Assembly: GCA_002437945.1 (NCBI GenBank)
Contig: DJSB01000032.1
Location: 1-17,691 of the forward strand
Direction: 5' to 3'
Length of the DNA stretch: 17,691 bases
Source of the DNA: Christensenella sp. UBA6345
GTDB taxonomy: Bacteria > Bacillota > Clostridia > Christensenellales > UBA1242
The stretch's first letter is position 1; every line of letters begins with the position of its first letter. Both the position numbers and the translations under genes were made by a program. Under the pieces are notes generated by a model. The model was not told where the DNA came from. It ran no database searches and was given only the letters and a program-made list of their open reading frames with translations. Shown here one piece after another: positions 1 through 6,395 of this stretch.

Positions 1-161
1 TTCTACTGGGGGATATTTATTTTTTTTATATTCTTAACTGTGTTGTAAATATACAAATAATGTATAAATATACGCAAATATTAATTATATTTACATGTAA
101 TAATATATGTTTTTTAACATTAATTTTTAATGTGACATATCAATTATTATGGTGAAAAAAT

Positions 162-1244
162 ATGGAAAGTTTTAATAATTATATTATCAATGTGTCTAAT
201 TTAAGACATAACTATTTAACTATCAAATCACATCTTAATAATGGTGTTAAATTATGTTGTATGGTTAAGGCTGATGCATATGGGCATGGGCTTAAAGATG
301 TGTGCAAAAATTTAAAAGGTGCAGATTTTTTTGGTGTTGCTAGTGTGTATGAAGCCCGCCAAATACGTCAATTTGATAAGTTTACTCCCGTGCTTATAGT
401 TGGAGTATACAACCATGATTATACATTGTGGTGTAGTCAAAATAATGTTAGTGTTGCTGTTACTAGTTTAGCCGAACTTAACCAAATAATCCCTATATTA
501 GATGGTTCGCCGTTAAAAATACATATAAAAATAAATAGTGGACTTAATCGTATAGGTATTAATACCATTAAAGAGTTTAAAAGTATGTTAAGATTGATTA
601 AACATAACTCTAATATTGTTCTTGAAGGTATTTTTACGCATTTTGCTACTAAATCCAATGATGTTCAATTTATACTTAAACAACATAATCACTTTTTAAA
701 ATATGTTAGTTTAATCGATCAAAATAAAGTGATAGTACATTGTTGTAATAGTTATGCTACATTATTGTTTCCATGTTTTCAGCATGGTATGGTAAGGTGT
801 GGATACAATTTGTATGGGTGGCAACGGGATTTTAATATACCATTTTTGCCTGTTCTTAATATTACTAGTTGTATAGTGTCTGTACATAAAATTAAAAAAG
901 GCGAAAGTGTCGGGTATGACCGAACATTTATTGCTGACAGAAATATGACGATAGGTGTAGTTCCTATAGGCTATGCTGATGGCTTTGATAGACGATTAAG
1001 CAATAATTTTTATGTGCTTTCACGTGGTAAAAAAATTAAAGTAATAGGCAATATCTGTATGGACGTTTTTATGGTGGACTTAACACATACTGATGTCAAA
1101 ATAGGTGATGAAGTGGTTTTGATAGGCGAAAGTGGAGATTTGTCAATAACTCCTATGGATTATGCTACAGCACTTAATACTAGTCCTTACGAGATATTGC
1201 TTAAATTTGATTATACGAGATTTAATCGTGTTATAGTTAAATAA
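162..1244 (+). CDS. alr: Alanine racemase
   Basis: PLP-dependent enzyme that interconverts L- and D-alanine in the cytoplasm and supplies D-alanine for peptidoglycan. The 360 residues are a normal length. The PLP-binding lysine is K36 in the motif VKADAYGHG, and the second catalytic base is Y252 in VGYDRTF. Other family landmarks are GIFTHFATKSND, HCCNSYATL and NICMDVFMVDLT. These cover the N-terminal TIM barrel and the C-terminal beta domain, so the gene looks intact. The ATG is preceded by GGTGA at 151-155, a weak Shine-Dalgarno with 6-base spacing. The gene appears to stand alone, with its own terminator just downstream. Identity is near certain. A catabolic rather than biosynthetic role cannot be excluded from sequence. 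Confidence 0.97.
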   Translation: MESFNNYIINVSNLRHNYLTIKSHLNNGVKLCCMVKADAYGHGLKDVCKNLKGADFFGVASVYEARQIRQFDKFTPVLIVGVYNHDYTLWCSQNNVSVAVTSLAELNQIIPILDGSPLKIHIKINSGLNRIGINTIKEFKSMLRLIKHNSNIVLEGIFTHFATKSNDVQFILKQHNHFLKYVSLIDQNKVIVHCCNSYATLLFPCFQHGMVRCGYNLYGWQRDFNIPFLPVLNITSCIVSVHKIKKGESVGYDRTFIADRNMTIGVVPIGYADGFDRRLSNNFYVLSRGKKIKVIGNICMDVFMVDLTHTDVKIGDEVVLIGESGDLSITPMDYATALNTSPYEILLKFDYTRFNRVIVK

Positions 1245-1300
1245 ATTAATGCTTTATAATGATAATTCGTGTTGTAAATAAAGGTAAAATAAAATATATT

Positions 1301-1327
1301 AAAGCGAGTACTAGTTGCTCGCTTTTT
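1301..1327 (+). terminator. Intrinsic terminator after alr
   Basis: An 8-bp perfect stem (AAAGCGAG at 1301-1308 with CTCGCTTT at 1318-1325) closes a 9-base loop and runs into a T-tract. It lies between alr and rsmD and separates the two transcription units. Confidence 0.85.
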
Positions 1328-1382
1328 GCATATTTAAAATCAAATGCTTTATATTTTTGTAAAGTTGTGTTAATATTTTAGT

Positions 1383-1937
1383 ATGAGAATAATAGCAGGT
1401 AAATATAAAGGTAAAGTGCTTCATTCGTTTGAAGCGGACAATATAAGACCAACATCAGATATGGTTAAAGAGGCAATTTGTAGTAAATTACAATTTGATT
1501 TTCCAGGGTCAGTTGTTTTGGACTTGTTCGGTGGAACAGGTAATTTTGGCTTTGAAACCATCAGCCGTGGTGCTGGAGAAGTGTACATATGTGACAACAA
1601 TGATAAAAGCATATCTATCATTAATAAAAATCGTCAACTTTTAGGTGTTGATGTTAATGTCTTAAAGGGGGATTATAACAAGTGCTTAAAAATGTTGTCT
1701 GCTAAAGATGTTAAATTTGACATTATCTTTTTAGATCCACCATATGCTACTACATACGGCGAACAAGCCATGCAAGTCATATATAAATACCAACTACTTA
1801 ATGAAGATGGTATTTTGGTATTTGAACATGCTAAAGATAAACAATTTTCATATGATCATTATCAATTACTTGATAAAAAACGTTATGGGATAAAAGAAGT
1901 AAGTTATTTTAAGGTGATGTATGATAAAATTGATTAA
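1383..1937 (+). CDS. rsmD: 16S rRNA (guanine966-N2)-methyltransferase
   Basis: SAM-dependent methyltransferase that modifies G966 of 16S rRNA during small-subunit assembly. The 184 residues match the family length. The N-terminus MRIIAGKYKGKVL and the RPTSDMVKEAI segment (about 22-31) are characteristic. The SAM-binding motif I is DLFGGTGNFG at 47-56. The catalytic motif IV is DPPY at 118-121, in the form expected for N2-guanine methyltransferases. There is no convincing Shine-Dalgarno upstream of the ATG, and the upstream terminator suggests a nearby promoter that I could not place. The 3' end overlaps the next gene by 17 bases. In many Firmicutes coaD follows rsmD; here an Smr-like gene does instead. 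Confidence 0.95.
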   Translation: MRIIAGKYKGKVLHSFEADNIRPTSDMVKEAICSKLQFDFPGSVVLDLFGGTGNFGFETISRGAGEVYICDNNDKSISIINKNRQLLGVDVNVLKGDYNKCLKMLSAKDVKFDIIFLDPPYATTYGEQAMQVIYKYQLLNEDGILVFEHAKDKQFSYDHYQLLDKKRYGIKEVSYFKVMYDKID

Positions 1938-2262
1938 TCTAAAAGAAGGTGTGTATCCTGATGTGGCTGTATATATGCTTAATTATGAAATAAATATGGC
2001 TAAATTAAGCGATATTAATGTAATTATTGCTATACACGGATATGGTTCGCATGGTTGTGGTGGACTTATCAAACAAGAAATTCACAATAATTTAAGACTT
2101 TTAAAAAGTGGACATCAAATAGTTGATTATGTAAAAGGGGAGCAGTGGAGTGAAAATAATCCAATATATGACTCACTTACAGATCTAGAACCTGAACTTA
2201 TTCTTAACAGTCAAATTAGTAATCTTAATAGTGGTGTAACTATTGTATGGGTAAAAAAATAA
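1921..2262 (+). CDS. Short Smr-like domain protein
   Basis: A 113-residue protein whose core resembles the Smr (small MutS-related) domain. The segment INVIIAIHGYGSHGCGG (about 32-48) fits the Smr signature of a hydrophobic strand followed by HGxG, with H39-G40-Y41-G42. A helix and a second strand (QIVDYVKGE) follow, as expected in Smr. The usual N-terminal LDLHG is not intact: the equivalent segment reads INLKEG (about 5-10). Smr domains are known to act as nucleases or nucleic-acid binders in other contexts, but activity here is unproven. The start at 1921 has a good ribosome site, AAGGTG at 1911-1916, inside the end of rsmD. Translation is therefore probably coupled to rsmD, which hints at an RNA-related role. 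The substrate is unknown. Confidence 0.7.
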   Translation: MIKLINLKEGVYPDVAVYMLNYEINMAKLSDINVIIAIHGYGSHGCGGLIKQEIHNNLRLLKSGHQIVDYVKGEQWSENNPIYDSLTDLEPELILNSQISNLNSGVTIVWVKK

Positions 2263-2271
2263 AAATAAAAG

Positions 2272-2298
2272 AAAAAAGCAGATGTTATCTGCTTTTTT
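2272..2298. terminator. Bidirectional intrinsic terminator
   Basis: A perfect 12-bp stem (AAAAAAGCAGAT at 2272-2283, ATCTGCTTTTTT at 2287-2298) with a 3-base loop lies between two convergent genes. Because the arms end in an A-run and a T-run, it can stop transcription from either side: from the rsmD/Smr unit on the plus strand and from the 2302-2727 gene on the minus strand. Confidence 0.9.
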
Positions 2299-2301
2299 AT
2301 T

Positions 2302-2727
2302 TTACGCAAATTCGTGCAAAGAATTTAAAAATGCTTCAAGTTTACTCTTAAATTCTTTTGCGTAATTCAATAGTTTTTCATCGCAATCTTCATATTCATG
2401 GATTAATTCGTCCATCTGTTTTATACCCATACGAGTGCCATTAATCATAAGTTCGGCTATTGTGTGATTGGAATCATTAACCATGATTTTCATCTTTGAC
2501 TCCATAAAACTTCCGGCTTTCATAAATATATTAATATCGTCTGGTTCGAAGTCATAATCTACAGCAATTTTTTTCATGTCTTTTGCAAATTTTTCATAAT
2601 AATCATTTTGCTTACTTACTAGATCTAAAAGTCCTTTGTCTTGTATGTCTTCTTTGATATTATCTATTCCCACAATGCCGGCTTTTGCTGCTTTGTGTAG
2701 TTCGTTGAGAAGGTTAGTTTCTTTCAT
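2302..2727 (-). CDS. Putative helical-bundle protein of unknown function
   Basis: A 141-residue soluble, almost entirely alpha-helical protein with no signal peptide or membrane segment. The heptad-like spacing of hydrophobic residues suggests four helices. The N-terminal NELHKAAKAGIVGIDNI and the central DSNHTIAELMINGTRMGI resemble small Clostridia proteins of the ferritin-like or DUF2383-like type. I recognise these by pattern only, and I see no clear metal-binding ExxH set that would support an oxidase or iron-storage role. The ATG at 2727 is preceded on the minus strand by AGGAG with 8-base spacing. An upstream out-of-frame ATG ends almost immediately, so this start is preferred. The gene runs divergently from rplU and shares a terminator with the Smr-like gene. 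The function is not known. Confidence 0.75.
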   Translation of the reverse strand: MKETNLLNELHKAAKAGIVGIDNIKEDIQDKGLLDLVSKQNDYYEKFAKDMKKIAVDYDFEPDDINIFMKAGSFMESKMKIMVNDSNHTIAELMINGTRMGIKQMDELIHEYEDCDEKLLNYAKEFKSKLEAFLNSLHEFA

Positions 2728-2813
2728 TTTTCATGCTCCTATTTTTTTCTTTTAGTTATGTATGATTTTACTGTGTTTTATGCAAAAAATGTAAAAATTA
2801 ACTTAATTGTTAA

Positions 2814-2842
2814 TTGACAAATCAATATACTTTTGGTATATT
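2814..2842 (+). promoter_or_regulatory. Sigma-A promoter of rplU operon
   Basis: Perfect -35 box TTGACA (2814-2819), a 17-base spacer, and -10 box TATATT (2837-2842). Transcription should begin near 2849, leaving an untranslated leader of almost 90 bases before rplU. Confidence 0.88.
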
Positions 2843-2848
2843 ATTATT

Positions 2849-2935
2849 GTTCCACTTGGATTGGGCGATTTTTTAAGTGTCTAAATTCGGTTTAGACCGC
2901 CTATAACAGTGAGTCTGGAGAGAGGAGGTAACATT
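2849..2935 (+). ncRNA. Structured rplU 5' leader, possible L21 leader
   Basis: The leader between the promoter and the rplU ATG contains a perfect 7-bp hairpin (GTCTAAA at 2879-2885, TTTAGAC at 2891-2897, loop TTCGG). A purine-rich stretch and a very strong Shine-Dalgarno (AGAGGAGGT at 2921-2929) follow. Ribosomal protein L21 leaders that fold into regulatory structures are known in Firmicutes (Rfam L21 leader). Position and length fit, but I cannot test the covariance model, so membership is inferred. If correct, L21 or another product would feed back on this operon. Confidence 0.5.
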
Positions 2936-3238
2936 ATGTACGCAGTAGTTGAAACAGGCGGAAAACAATATAAAGTTTCAGTTGAAGATATGATTAATGT
3001 TGAAAAACTTGAAGCAAATATTGGCGATAAAGTTAATCTTAAAGTTTTAATGATTGTTGATGGCGACAAAGTTAAAGCAGGTGACGATGTTAAAAAGTCT
3101 GTAGTAGAAGCAGAAGTTGTAGGTAATGGTAAAGAAAAGAAAGTTGTTGTATTCAAATACAAGGCTAAAAAGAATTATCGTCGTACCCAAGGTCATAGAC
3201 AACCTTATACAACCTTAAAGATTGTTTCTATTAAGTAG
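2936..3238 (+). CDS. rplU: 50S ribosomal protein L21
   Basis: Large-subunit ribosomal protein that binds 23S rRNA. The 100-residue product begins MYAVVETGGKQYKV, the classic L21 N-terminus, and ends with the conserved basic block KKNYRRTQGHRQPYTTLKI. The start at 2936 is chosen over an in-frame GTG at 2909: the strong Shine-Dalgarno AGAGGAGGT ends 6 to 7 bases before 2936, and the extra nine codons would lie inside the leader and match nothing in the family. It is the first gene of rplU-prp-rpmA. Confidence 0.98.
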   Translation: MYAVVETGGKQYKVSVEDMINVEKLEANIGDKVNLKVLMIVDGDKVKAGDDVKKSVVEAEVVGNGKEKKVVVFKYKAKKNYRRTQGHRQPYTTLKIVSIK

Positions 3239-3246
3239 TTAGCATT

Positions 3247-3576
3247 ATGACAAAAATTAAATTTTTCAAAAATGAAAATAATTATTTTAAAGTCGAAGCC
3301 ACTGGACATACAGGTTATGGTGTGAGTGGACAAGACGTATTGTGTGCATCAATATCTACTATACTTCAAAGCGGTGCTTTAGGACTTAAAAAAGTGCTTG
3401 GACTTAAAGTTAAAGTAGTTAATACAATTGATGGATACATTTTAATAGAGTTGCCGGTCAATCAAGACTTACAAAAGGCACAAGTCATTATGTTGACTAT
3501 GCTTGAGTCATTAAAAGATTTACAAAGTGGTTACTCTGATTATATCGAATTGGAGGTAATAGATTATGTTTATTAA
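3247..3576 (+). CDS. prp: Ribosomal-processing cysteine protease Prp
   Basis: Cysteine protease that removes the N-terminal extension of ribosomal protein L27 in Firmicutes and relatives, a step shown to be essential in Staphylococcus aureus. The 109 residues match the family. The catalytic pair is visible as H21 in TGHTGYG and C33 in GQDVLCASIS. It lies between rplU and rpmA, the standard location, and overlaps the rpmA start by 11 bases. The ATG has no strong Shine-Dalgarno and sits only eight bases after the rplU stop, so reinitiation or coupling is likely. The L27 encoded next door carries the matching cleavage motif, so enzyme and substrate are consistent. Confidence 0.96.
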   Translation: MTKIKFFKNENNYFKVEATGHTGYGVSGQDVLCASISTILQSGALGLKKVLGLKVKVVNTIDGYILIELPVNQDLQKAQVIMLTMLESLKDLQSGYSDYIELEVIDYVY

Positions 3577-3850
3577 TATACAACTATTTGCCCACAAGAA
3601 AGGATTAGGAAGTTCTAAAAACGGTCGTGAAAGCCAATCTAAAAGATTAGGTGTTAAGAAATCTGATGGTCAAGCCGTAGTTGCTGGTAACATCATTATT
3701 AGACAACGTGGAACTAAAGTTCATCCAGGGGAAAATGTTGGTTGCGGAAAAGATTATACTTTATACGCATTAACTGATGGTGTCGTTAAATTTAGTCATG
3801 TTGATCGTGATACTAAAAAGGTTAACGTTGTACCTACAGAAAAGAAGTAA
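3566..3850 (+). CDS. rpmA: 50S ribosomal protein L27 with Prp-cleaved N-terminal extension
   Basis: Large-subunit protein whose N-terminus reaches the peptidyl-transferase centre. The 94-residue precursor starts MFINIQLFAHKKG. The segment NIQLF just before AHKKG matches the Firmicutes Prp site, where cleavage after the phenylalanine (here F8) exposes the A-HKK mature end that other bacteria encode directly. The rest (SSKNGRES, GNIIIRQRGTKVHPGENVGCGKDYTLYAL) is typical L27. A strong GGAGGT at 3552-3557 with 8-base spacing, lying inside prp, sets the start. obgE often follows rpmA in related genomes; here a terminator does. Confidence 0.98.
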   Translation: MFINIQLFAHKKGLGSSKNGRESQSKRLGVKKSDGQAVVAGNIIIRQRGTKVHPGENVGCGKDYTLYALTDGVVKFSHVDRDTKKVNVVPTEKK

Positions 3851-3854
3851 TGTT

Positions 3855-3880
3855 AAAAATCGCTGTATAGCGATTTTTTT
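3855..3880 (+). terminator. Intrinsic terminator after rpmA
   Basis: A perfect 10-bp stem (AAAAATCGCT at 3855-3864, AGCGATTTTT at 3869-3878) with a 4-base loop and a T-tract. It ends the rplU-prp-rpmA operon. Confidence 0.92.
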
Positions 3881-3954
3881 ATTTTAAGCGTATTTTTAAG
3901 TGCTTGCATAACAGCAAAAAAATTAAATATTTTATTTAATTTAGGTAGTGACTA

Positions 3955-3983
3955 TTGTTTATTTATGTGATACAATATACAAT
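3955..3983 (+). promoter_or_regulatory. Candidate promoter of the ogg-NYN unit
   Basis: TTGTTT (3955-3960), a 17-base spacer and TACAAT (3978-3983) make one possible promoter. An overlapping alternative is an extended -10, TGATACAAT, ending at 3976. Either would give a 5' leader of roughly 50 to 60 bases. The -35 match is weak, so this is a moderate call, but the preceding terminator implies that a promoter lies here. Confidence 0.5.
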
Positions 3984-4041
3984 GTATTAATAATATTGTT
4001 GATACATTCATATTAAAAAATATTCATTATTAGGGTATACT

Positions 4042-4893
4042 ATGGAAGAAAATAGCAAGACAATATTTAGTGTTGATGGCAATACAATATTCATTCCCAA
4101 TTGCGCTGATTTTGACCCAAAACAGACCATAGAATGTGGACAGTTGTTTAGATACAAAACTACGGATTTAGGGTATGAAGTGTATAGTTTAAACCATAAA
4201 GCAAGTATAATTTGTCAAAAAGATGGTACTAAAATTATTTGCGATGACCCAAATTATTTTGTAAAATACTTTGATTTATTAGAAGATTATGCTACAATAA
4301 AAGCACAATTGAATAAAAATGAATTTGTTAAAGATTCAATAGCCTTTGGACAAGGTATTAGAATTTTAAGACAAAATCCATTGGAAACTATAATTTCATT
4401 TCTAATTTCACAGAATAATAATATACCACGTATCAAAAAGATTATTGAAGATATTTGTGATAACTATGGTGAAAAGTGTGATGGTTATTATGCTTTTCCT
4501 ACACTAGATAAGTTAAGACAGATTCCTAAACAATTTTTTACTGATATTAAGTGTGGATATAGAGATGAATATTTGTATAGTGTGATCCAGAGTATTGCTA
4601 GTGGTTTTGACTTGGATAAAGTTAATATGCTGACATCTGACGAAGCCAATAAATACTTGTGTAATCTTAAAGGTGTGGGCAATAAAGTGGCGGATTGCAT
4701 ATTGCTATATGGTTTTCATAAGACAGATGTTTTTCCTACAGACACTTGGATTAAAAAGATTTATCTTGATTATAATCCTAGTGGCATTAACAAATCTGCT
4801 GTTGATATACGTAACGAATTTGTTAGTATGTATGGCAACTTATCTGGATATGCACAACAATATTTGTTTTATTCAAAAAGAGAAAATAAATAA
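4042..4893 (+). CDS. ogg: 8-oxoguanine DNA glycosylase/AP lyase, OGG1-type
   Basis: Base-excision repair enzyme that removes 8-oxoguanine from DNA and can nick the abasic strand. The 283 residues carry an OGG-type N-terminal domain (DPKQTIECGQLFRY near 25-38), followed by a helix-hairpin-helix GPD core. In LKGVGNKVADC the catalytic lysine is K215. The essential aspartate is D234 in FPTDTW. The 19-residue spacing between them equals that of human OGG1 (K249 to D268). QNPLETIISFLISQNNNIPRI (about 112-132) is the conserved helix region of the superfamily. The ATG has only a poor ribosome site (AGGGT). The gene is followed 20 bases later by the NYN-domain gene, probably in one transcript. Confidence 0.93.
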   Translation: MEENSKTIFSVDGNTIFIPNCADFDPKQTIECGQLFRYKTTDLGYEVYSLNHKASIICQKDGTKIICDDPNYFVKYFDLLEDYATIKAQLNKNEFVKDSIAFGQGIRILRQNPLETIISFLISQNNNIPRIKKIIEDICDNYGEKCDGYYAFPTLDKLRQIPKQFFTDIKCGYRDEYLYSVIQSIASGFDLDKVNMLTSDEANKYLCNLKGVGNKVADCILLYGFHKTDVFPTDTWIKKIYLDYNPSGINKSAVDIRNEFVSMYGNLSGYAQQYLFYSKRENK

Positions 4894-4913
4894 ATTTTAA
4901 GGGGATACTTTTT

Positions 4914-5960
4914 ATGGCAAGAAGTAGAAGAATTGCATTATTTATCGATGTTGATAATGTTAAAATCGGTAAAGAAGCCGTTGAAGAATTGTTTGACCAA
5001 CTTAACACCAACGGTGAAGTAGTTTATTGTAAATTTTATGGTTACAATGACAGAAAACATTTATATTTAAGTGATTTCATTTCTAATTATGGTTATGAGA
5101 CTGCACCATTTATGCGTTTGAAAAAACGTTATAGTCAGTTGGACAACCGTATTATTGTAGATGCTGTAAGGGTTAATTATACTAAACCTGATATTGATAC
5201 TTTCTGTATCGTTGCTGGTGATGGCGATTTAATCCCACTACTTGTAGAATTGAAATCTTGTGGCAAGACTGTTATTGATATTAACTCTGAATATCAAGAA
5301 GTTAATGCTCATATGTTTGATGAACATATTTATTTAAGAAGTATAGGTAAGGGTGTAGAGACATATACATCAAAGACTAAAAAAGCACCTGCAAAGAAAG
5401 CACCTGCTAAAAAACCTGTTCCAGCACCTGTTAAACCTGCTCCAGCAAAACGTCCAGTTGCTGCTAGACGTCCAGAACCTGAATATGAAGACGAATACGA
5501 CTATGAAGAAGAGCCACAATATGAGCCTGCTCCACGTCGTCAACAACCACGTCCACAACCAGCACCTGCTCCACAACCACGTCCACAGACTCGTCCACAA
5601 CCTAAGGTTCAACCTGAAGAAGACTATAATAGTTTCTTTGATGATGATGAAGACACAACTCCAGTAGCACCACAAACAACTGCTCCTGTTCATGAAGACT
5701 ATCAAGATGATGATGAGAGTATTGTAAGCGGTGATTATGATTTGTCTGAAGTATTAAAAGACATTACTAATAGATACAATAATCTTGACTTCACAACTGA
5801 CGATAACATGAATGAAAAATTAAAATTAATCCGTGATATTGAAACATTAATTGAAAGTGAAAATGCTAAAGGTGAAGGTATCTATAGTGATAATGAAGAT
5901 ATTCGTCAAATTTTCAATGACTTACAAGATGTCGTTGACGATATGAAGAATGCTCTATAA
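4914..5960 (+). CDS. NYN-domain putative RNase with proline-rich linker
   Basis: A 348-residue protein in three parts. Residues about 5-145 form a NYN (LabA/DUF88-type, PIN-like) domain with the acidic set expected of a metal-dependent RNase: D12 and D14 in FIDVDN, D83 in IIVDAV, and D103 and D105 in AGDGDLIPLL. Residues about 150-270 are low-complexity: first Lys/Ala/Pro repeats, then acidic Glu/Tyr, then Pro/Gln/Arg repeats, then acidic again. This is probably a disordered, partly basic linker. The last 75 residues form a predicted helical acidic domain (from SEVLKDITNRYNN). I do not recognise the tail. The NYN family points to RNA cleavage, but the substrate is unknown. A good AAGGGGAT ribosome site precedes the ATG. 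Confidence 0.85.
   Translation: MARSRRIALFIDVDNVKIGKEAVEELFDQLNTNGEVVYCKFYGYNDRKHLYLSDFISNYGYETAPFMRLKKRYSQLDNRIIVDAVRVNYTKPDIDTFCIVAGDGDLIPLLVELKSCGKTVIDINSEYQEVNAHMFDEHIYLRSIGKGVETYTSKTKKAPAKKAPAKKPVPAPVKPAPAKRPVAARRPEPEYEDEYDYEEEPQYEPAPRRQQPRPQPAPAPQPRPQTRPQPKVQPEEDYNSFFDDDEDTTPVAPQTTAPVHEDYQDDDESIVSGDYDLSEVLKDITNRYNNLDFTTDDNMNEKLKLIRDIETLIESENAKGEGIYSDNEDIRQIFNDLQDVVDDMKNAL
5543..5587 (+). repeat. Short direct repeats in the NYN linker
   Basis: The 15-base unit ACAACCACGTCCACA occurs at 5543-5557 and again at 5573-5587, within a longer CCA/CCT-rich tract encoding Pro-Gln-Arg repeats. The tract could expand or contract by slippage or recombination, so linker length may vary between strains. 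Confidence 0.7.
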
Positions 5961-5980
5961 TTAATTATTAATTAAAGTTT

Positions 5981-6017
5981 AAAAATCATAGGGAATTTTC
6001 CTATGATTTTTATTTTT
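5981..6017 (+). terminator. Intrinsic terminator after the NYN gene
   Basis: A 12-bp perfect stem (AAAAATCATAGG at 5981-5992, CCTATGATTTTT at 6000-6011) with a 7-base loop, followed by more Ts. It closes the ogg-NYN transcript. Confidence 0.9.
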
Positions 6018-6062
6018 TGTTGTGACTAAAATCAAATTTTATTTATTTATGATTTAATTTAC

Positions 6063-6168
6063 TTGAATAATATTGCTTAATATGTTAATCTACATATGGA
6101 ACAAATTTCCCTAATTTTGTTTCCGAAATATTTAACCTTAGCAAAGAGAGAGATTAGTCTCTCTTTTT
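6063..6168 (+). ncRNA. Candidate small RNA with promoter and terminator
   Basis: A promoter-like pair (TTGAAT 6063-6068, 17 bases, extended -10 TGTTAATCT ending 6091) would start RNA near 6098. The predicted RNA opens with GGAACAAA, which can pair with TTTTGTTTCC (6115-6124) with one bulged base. GGAA can alternatively pair with TTCC at 6107-6110. It ends in a clear terminator: 9-bp stem AAAGAGAGA 6143-6151 with TCTCTCTTT 6158-6166, then Ts. On the plus strand this hairpin has no gene to terminate, because the NYN gene already has its own terminator. The hairpin is solid. The promoter is only moderate, and the RNA itself is inferred. Confidence 0.4.
6143..6168 (+). terminator. Orphan intrinsic terminator
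   Basis: A 9-bp perfect stem with a 6-base loop (GATTAG) and a T-tract, oriented for plus-strand transcription. The nearest plus-strand gene upstream already ends at a terminator 126 bases earlier. This one therefore acts either on a short independent transcript or as a backup or attenuator ahead of nfeD. Confidence 0.8.
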
Positions 6169-6341
6169 GCTTTTTATATACACAATAGCATATATATTCT
6201 TTAGATAGATTTAACGATAGTTGTATTTGTGCTGTAATATCTGTATCGTTGGTTATGGATATAATATTAATTAACATTATGTCATAATAAAAAATATATA
6301 TAATAAAATATAAATTAGGTATTTATTTTTTTGAATTCTTA

Positions 6342-6350
6342 TGTTATACT
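6342..6350 (+). promoter_or_regulatory. Extended -10 promoter of nfeD-floA operon
   Basis: TGTTATACT is an extended -10 element (TG, one base, TATACT at 6345-6350). The -35 region is poor, which is normal for this promoter class. The short leader contains a GGGG/CCCC hairpin (6366-6377), and CGAT/ATCG arms (6377-6380, 6390-6393) flank the nfeD Shine-Dalgarno. Confidence 0.65.
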
Positions 6351-6395
6351 AGTCTTGTAATATATGGGGTGAGCCCCGATAGATAGGAGATCGTT

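Larger units (their letters stand above)
5961..6395. other. 435-base gene-free region between NYN and nfeD
   Basis: No open reading frame here looks real. A 66-codon minus-strand frame (6077-6277) has no ribosome site and no recognisable motif. In order, the region holds the NYN terminator, a possible small RNA with its own terminator (6063-6168), about 170 bases of AT-rich sequence with nothing I recognise, and the extended -10 promoter and short leader of nfeD. Confidence 0.7.

Noticed and set aside
1..161. Promoter or upstream gene remnant before alr
   Set aside because: TTGTAA at 43-48 and TATAAA at 63-68 are only 14 bases apart. No other convincing pair or coding remnant is visible in this AT-rich sequence.
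2757..2764. Minus-strand CATACATA as a sigma-E -10 box for the helical-bundle gene
   Set aside because: The best -35 match (GCATAAA) is only 12 bases away and is imperfect, so the promoter class cannot be supported.
2909..2935. Nine-codon N-terminal extension of L21 from a GTG
   Set aside because: It overlaps the leader and the Shine-Dalgarno, and L21 proteins start at MYAVVETGG.
5370..5705. 111-codon minus-strand frame rich in Trp, Phe and Leu
   Set aside because: It is antisense to the proline-rich linker of the NYN gene. The composition is just the complement of CCA/CCT codons.
6082..6114. Ten-codon frame (MLIYIWNKFP) as a possible leader peptide
   Set aside because: It has no Shine-Dalgarno, and the likely RNA start near 6098 falls inside it.
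6077..6277. 66-codon minus-strand open frame in the nfeD upstream region
   Set aside because: It has no ribosome site and no family motif, and it overlaps the orphan terminator. It is probably chance.
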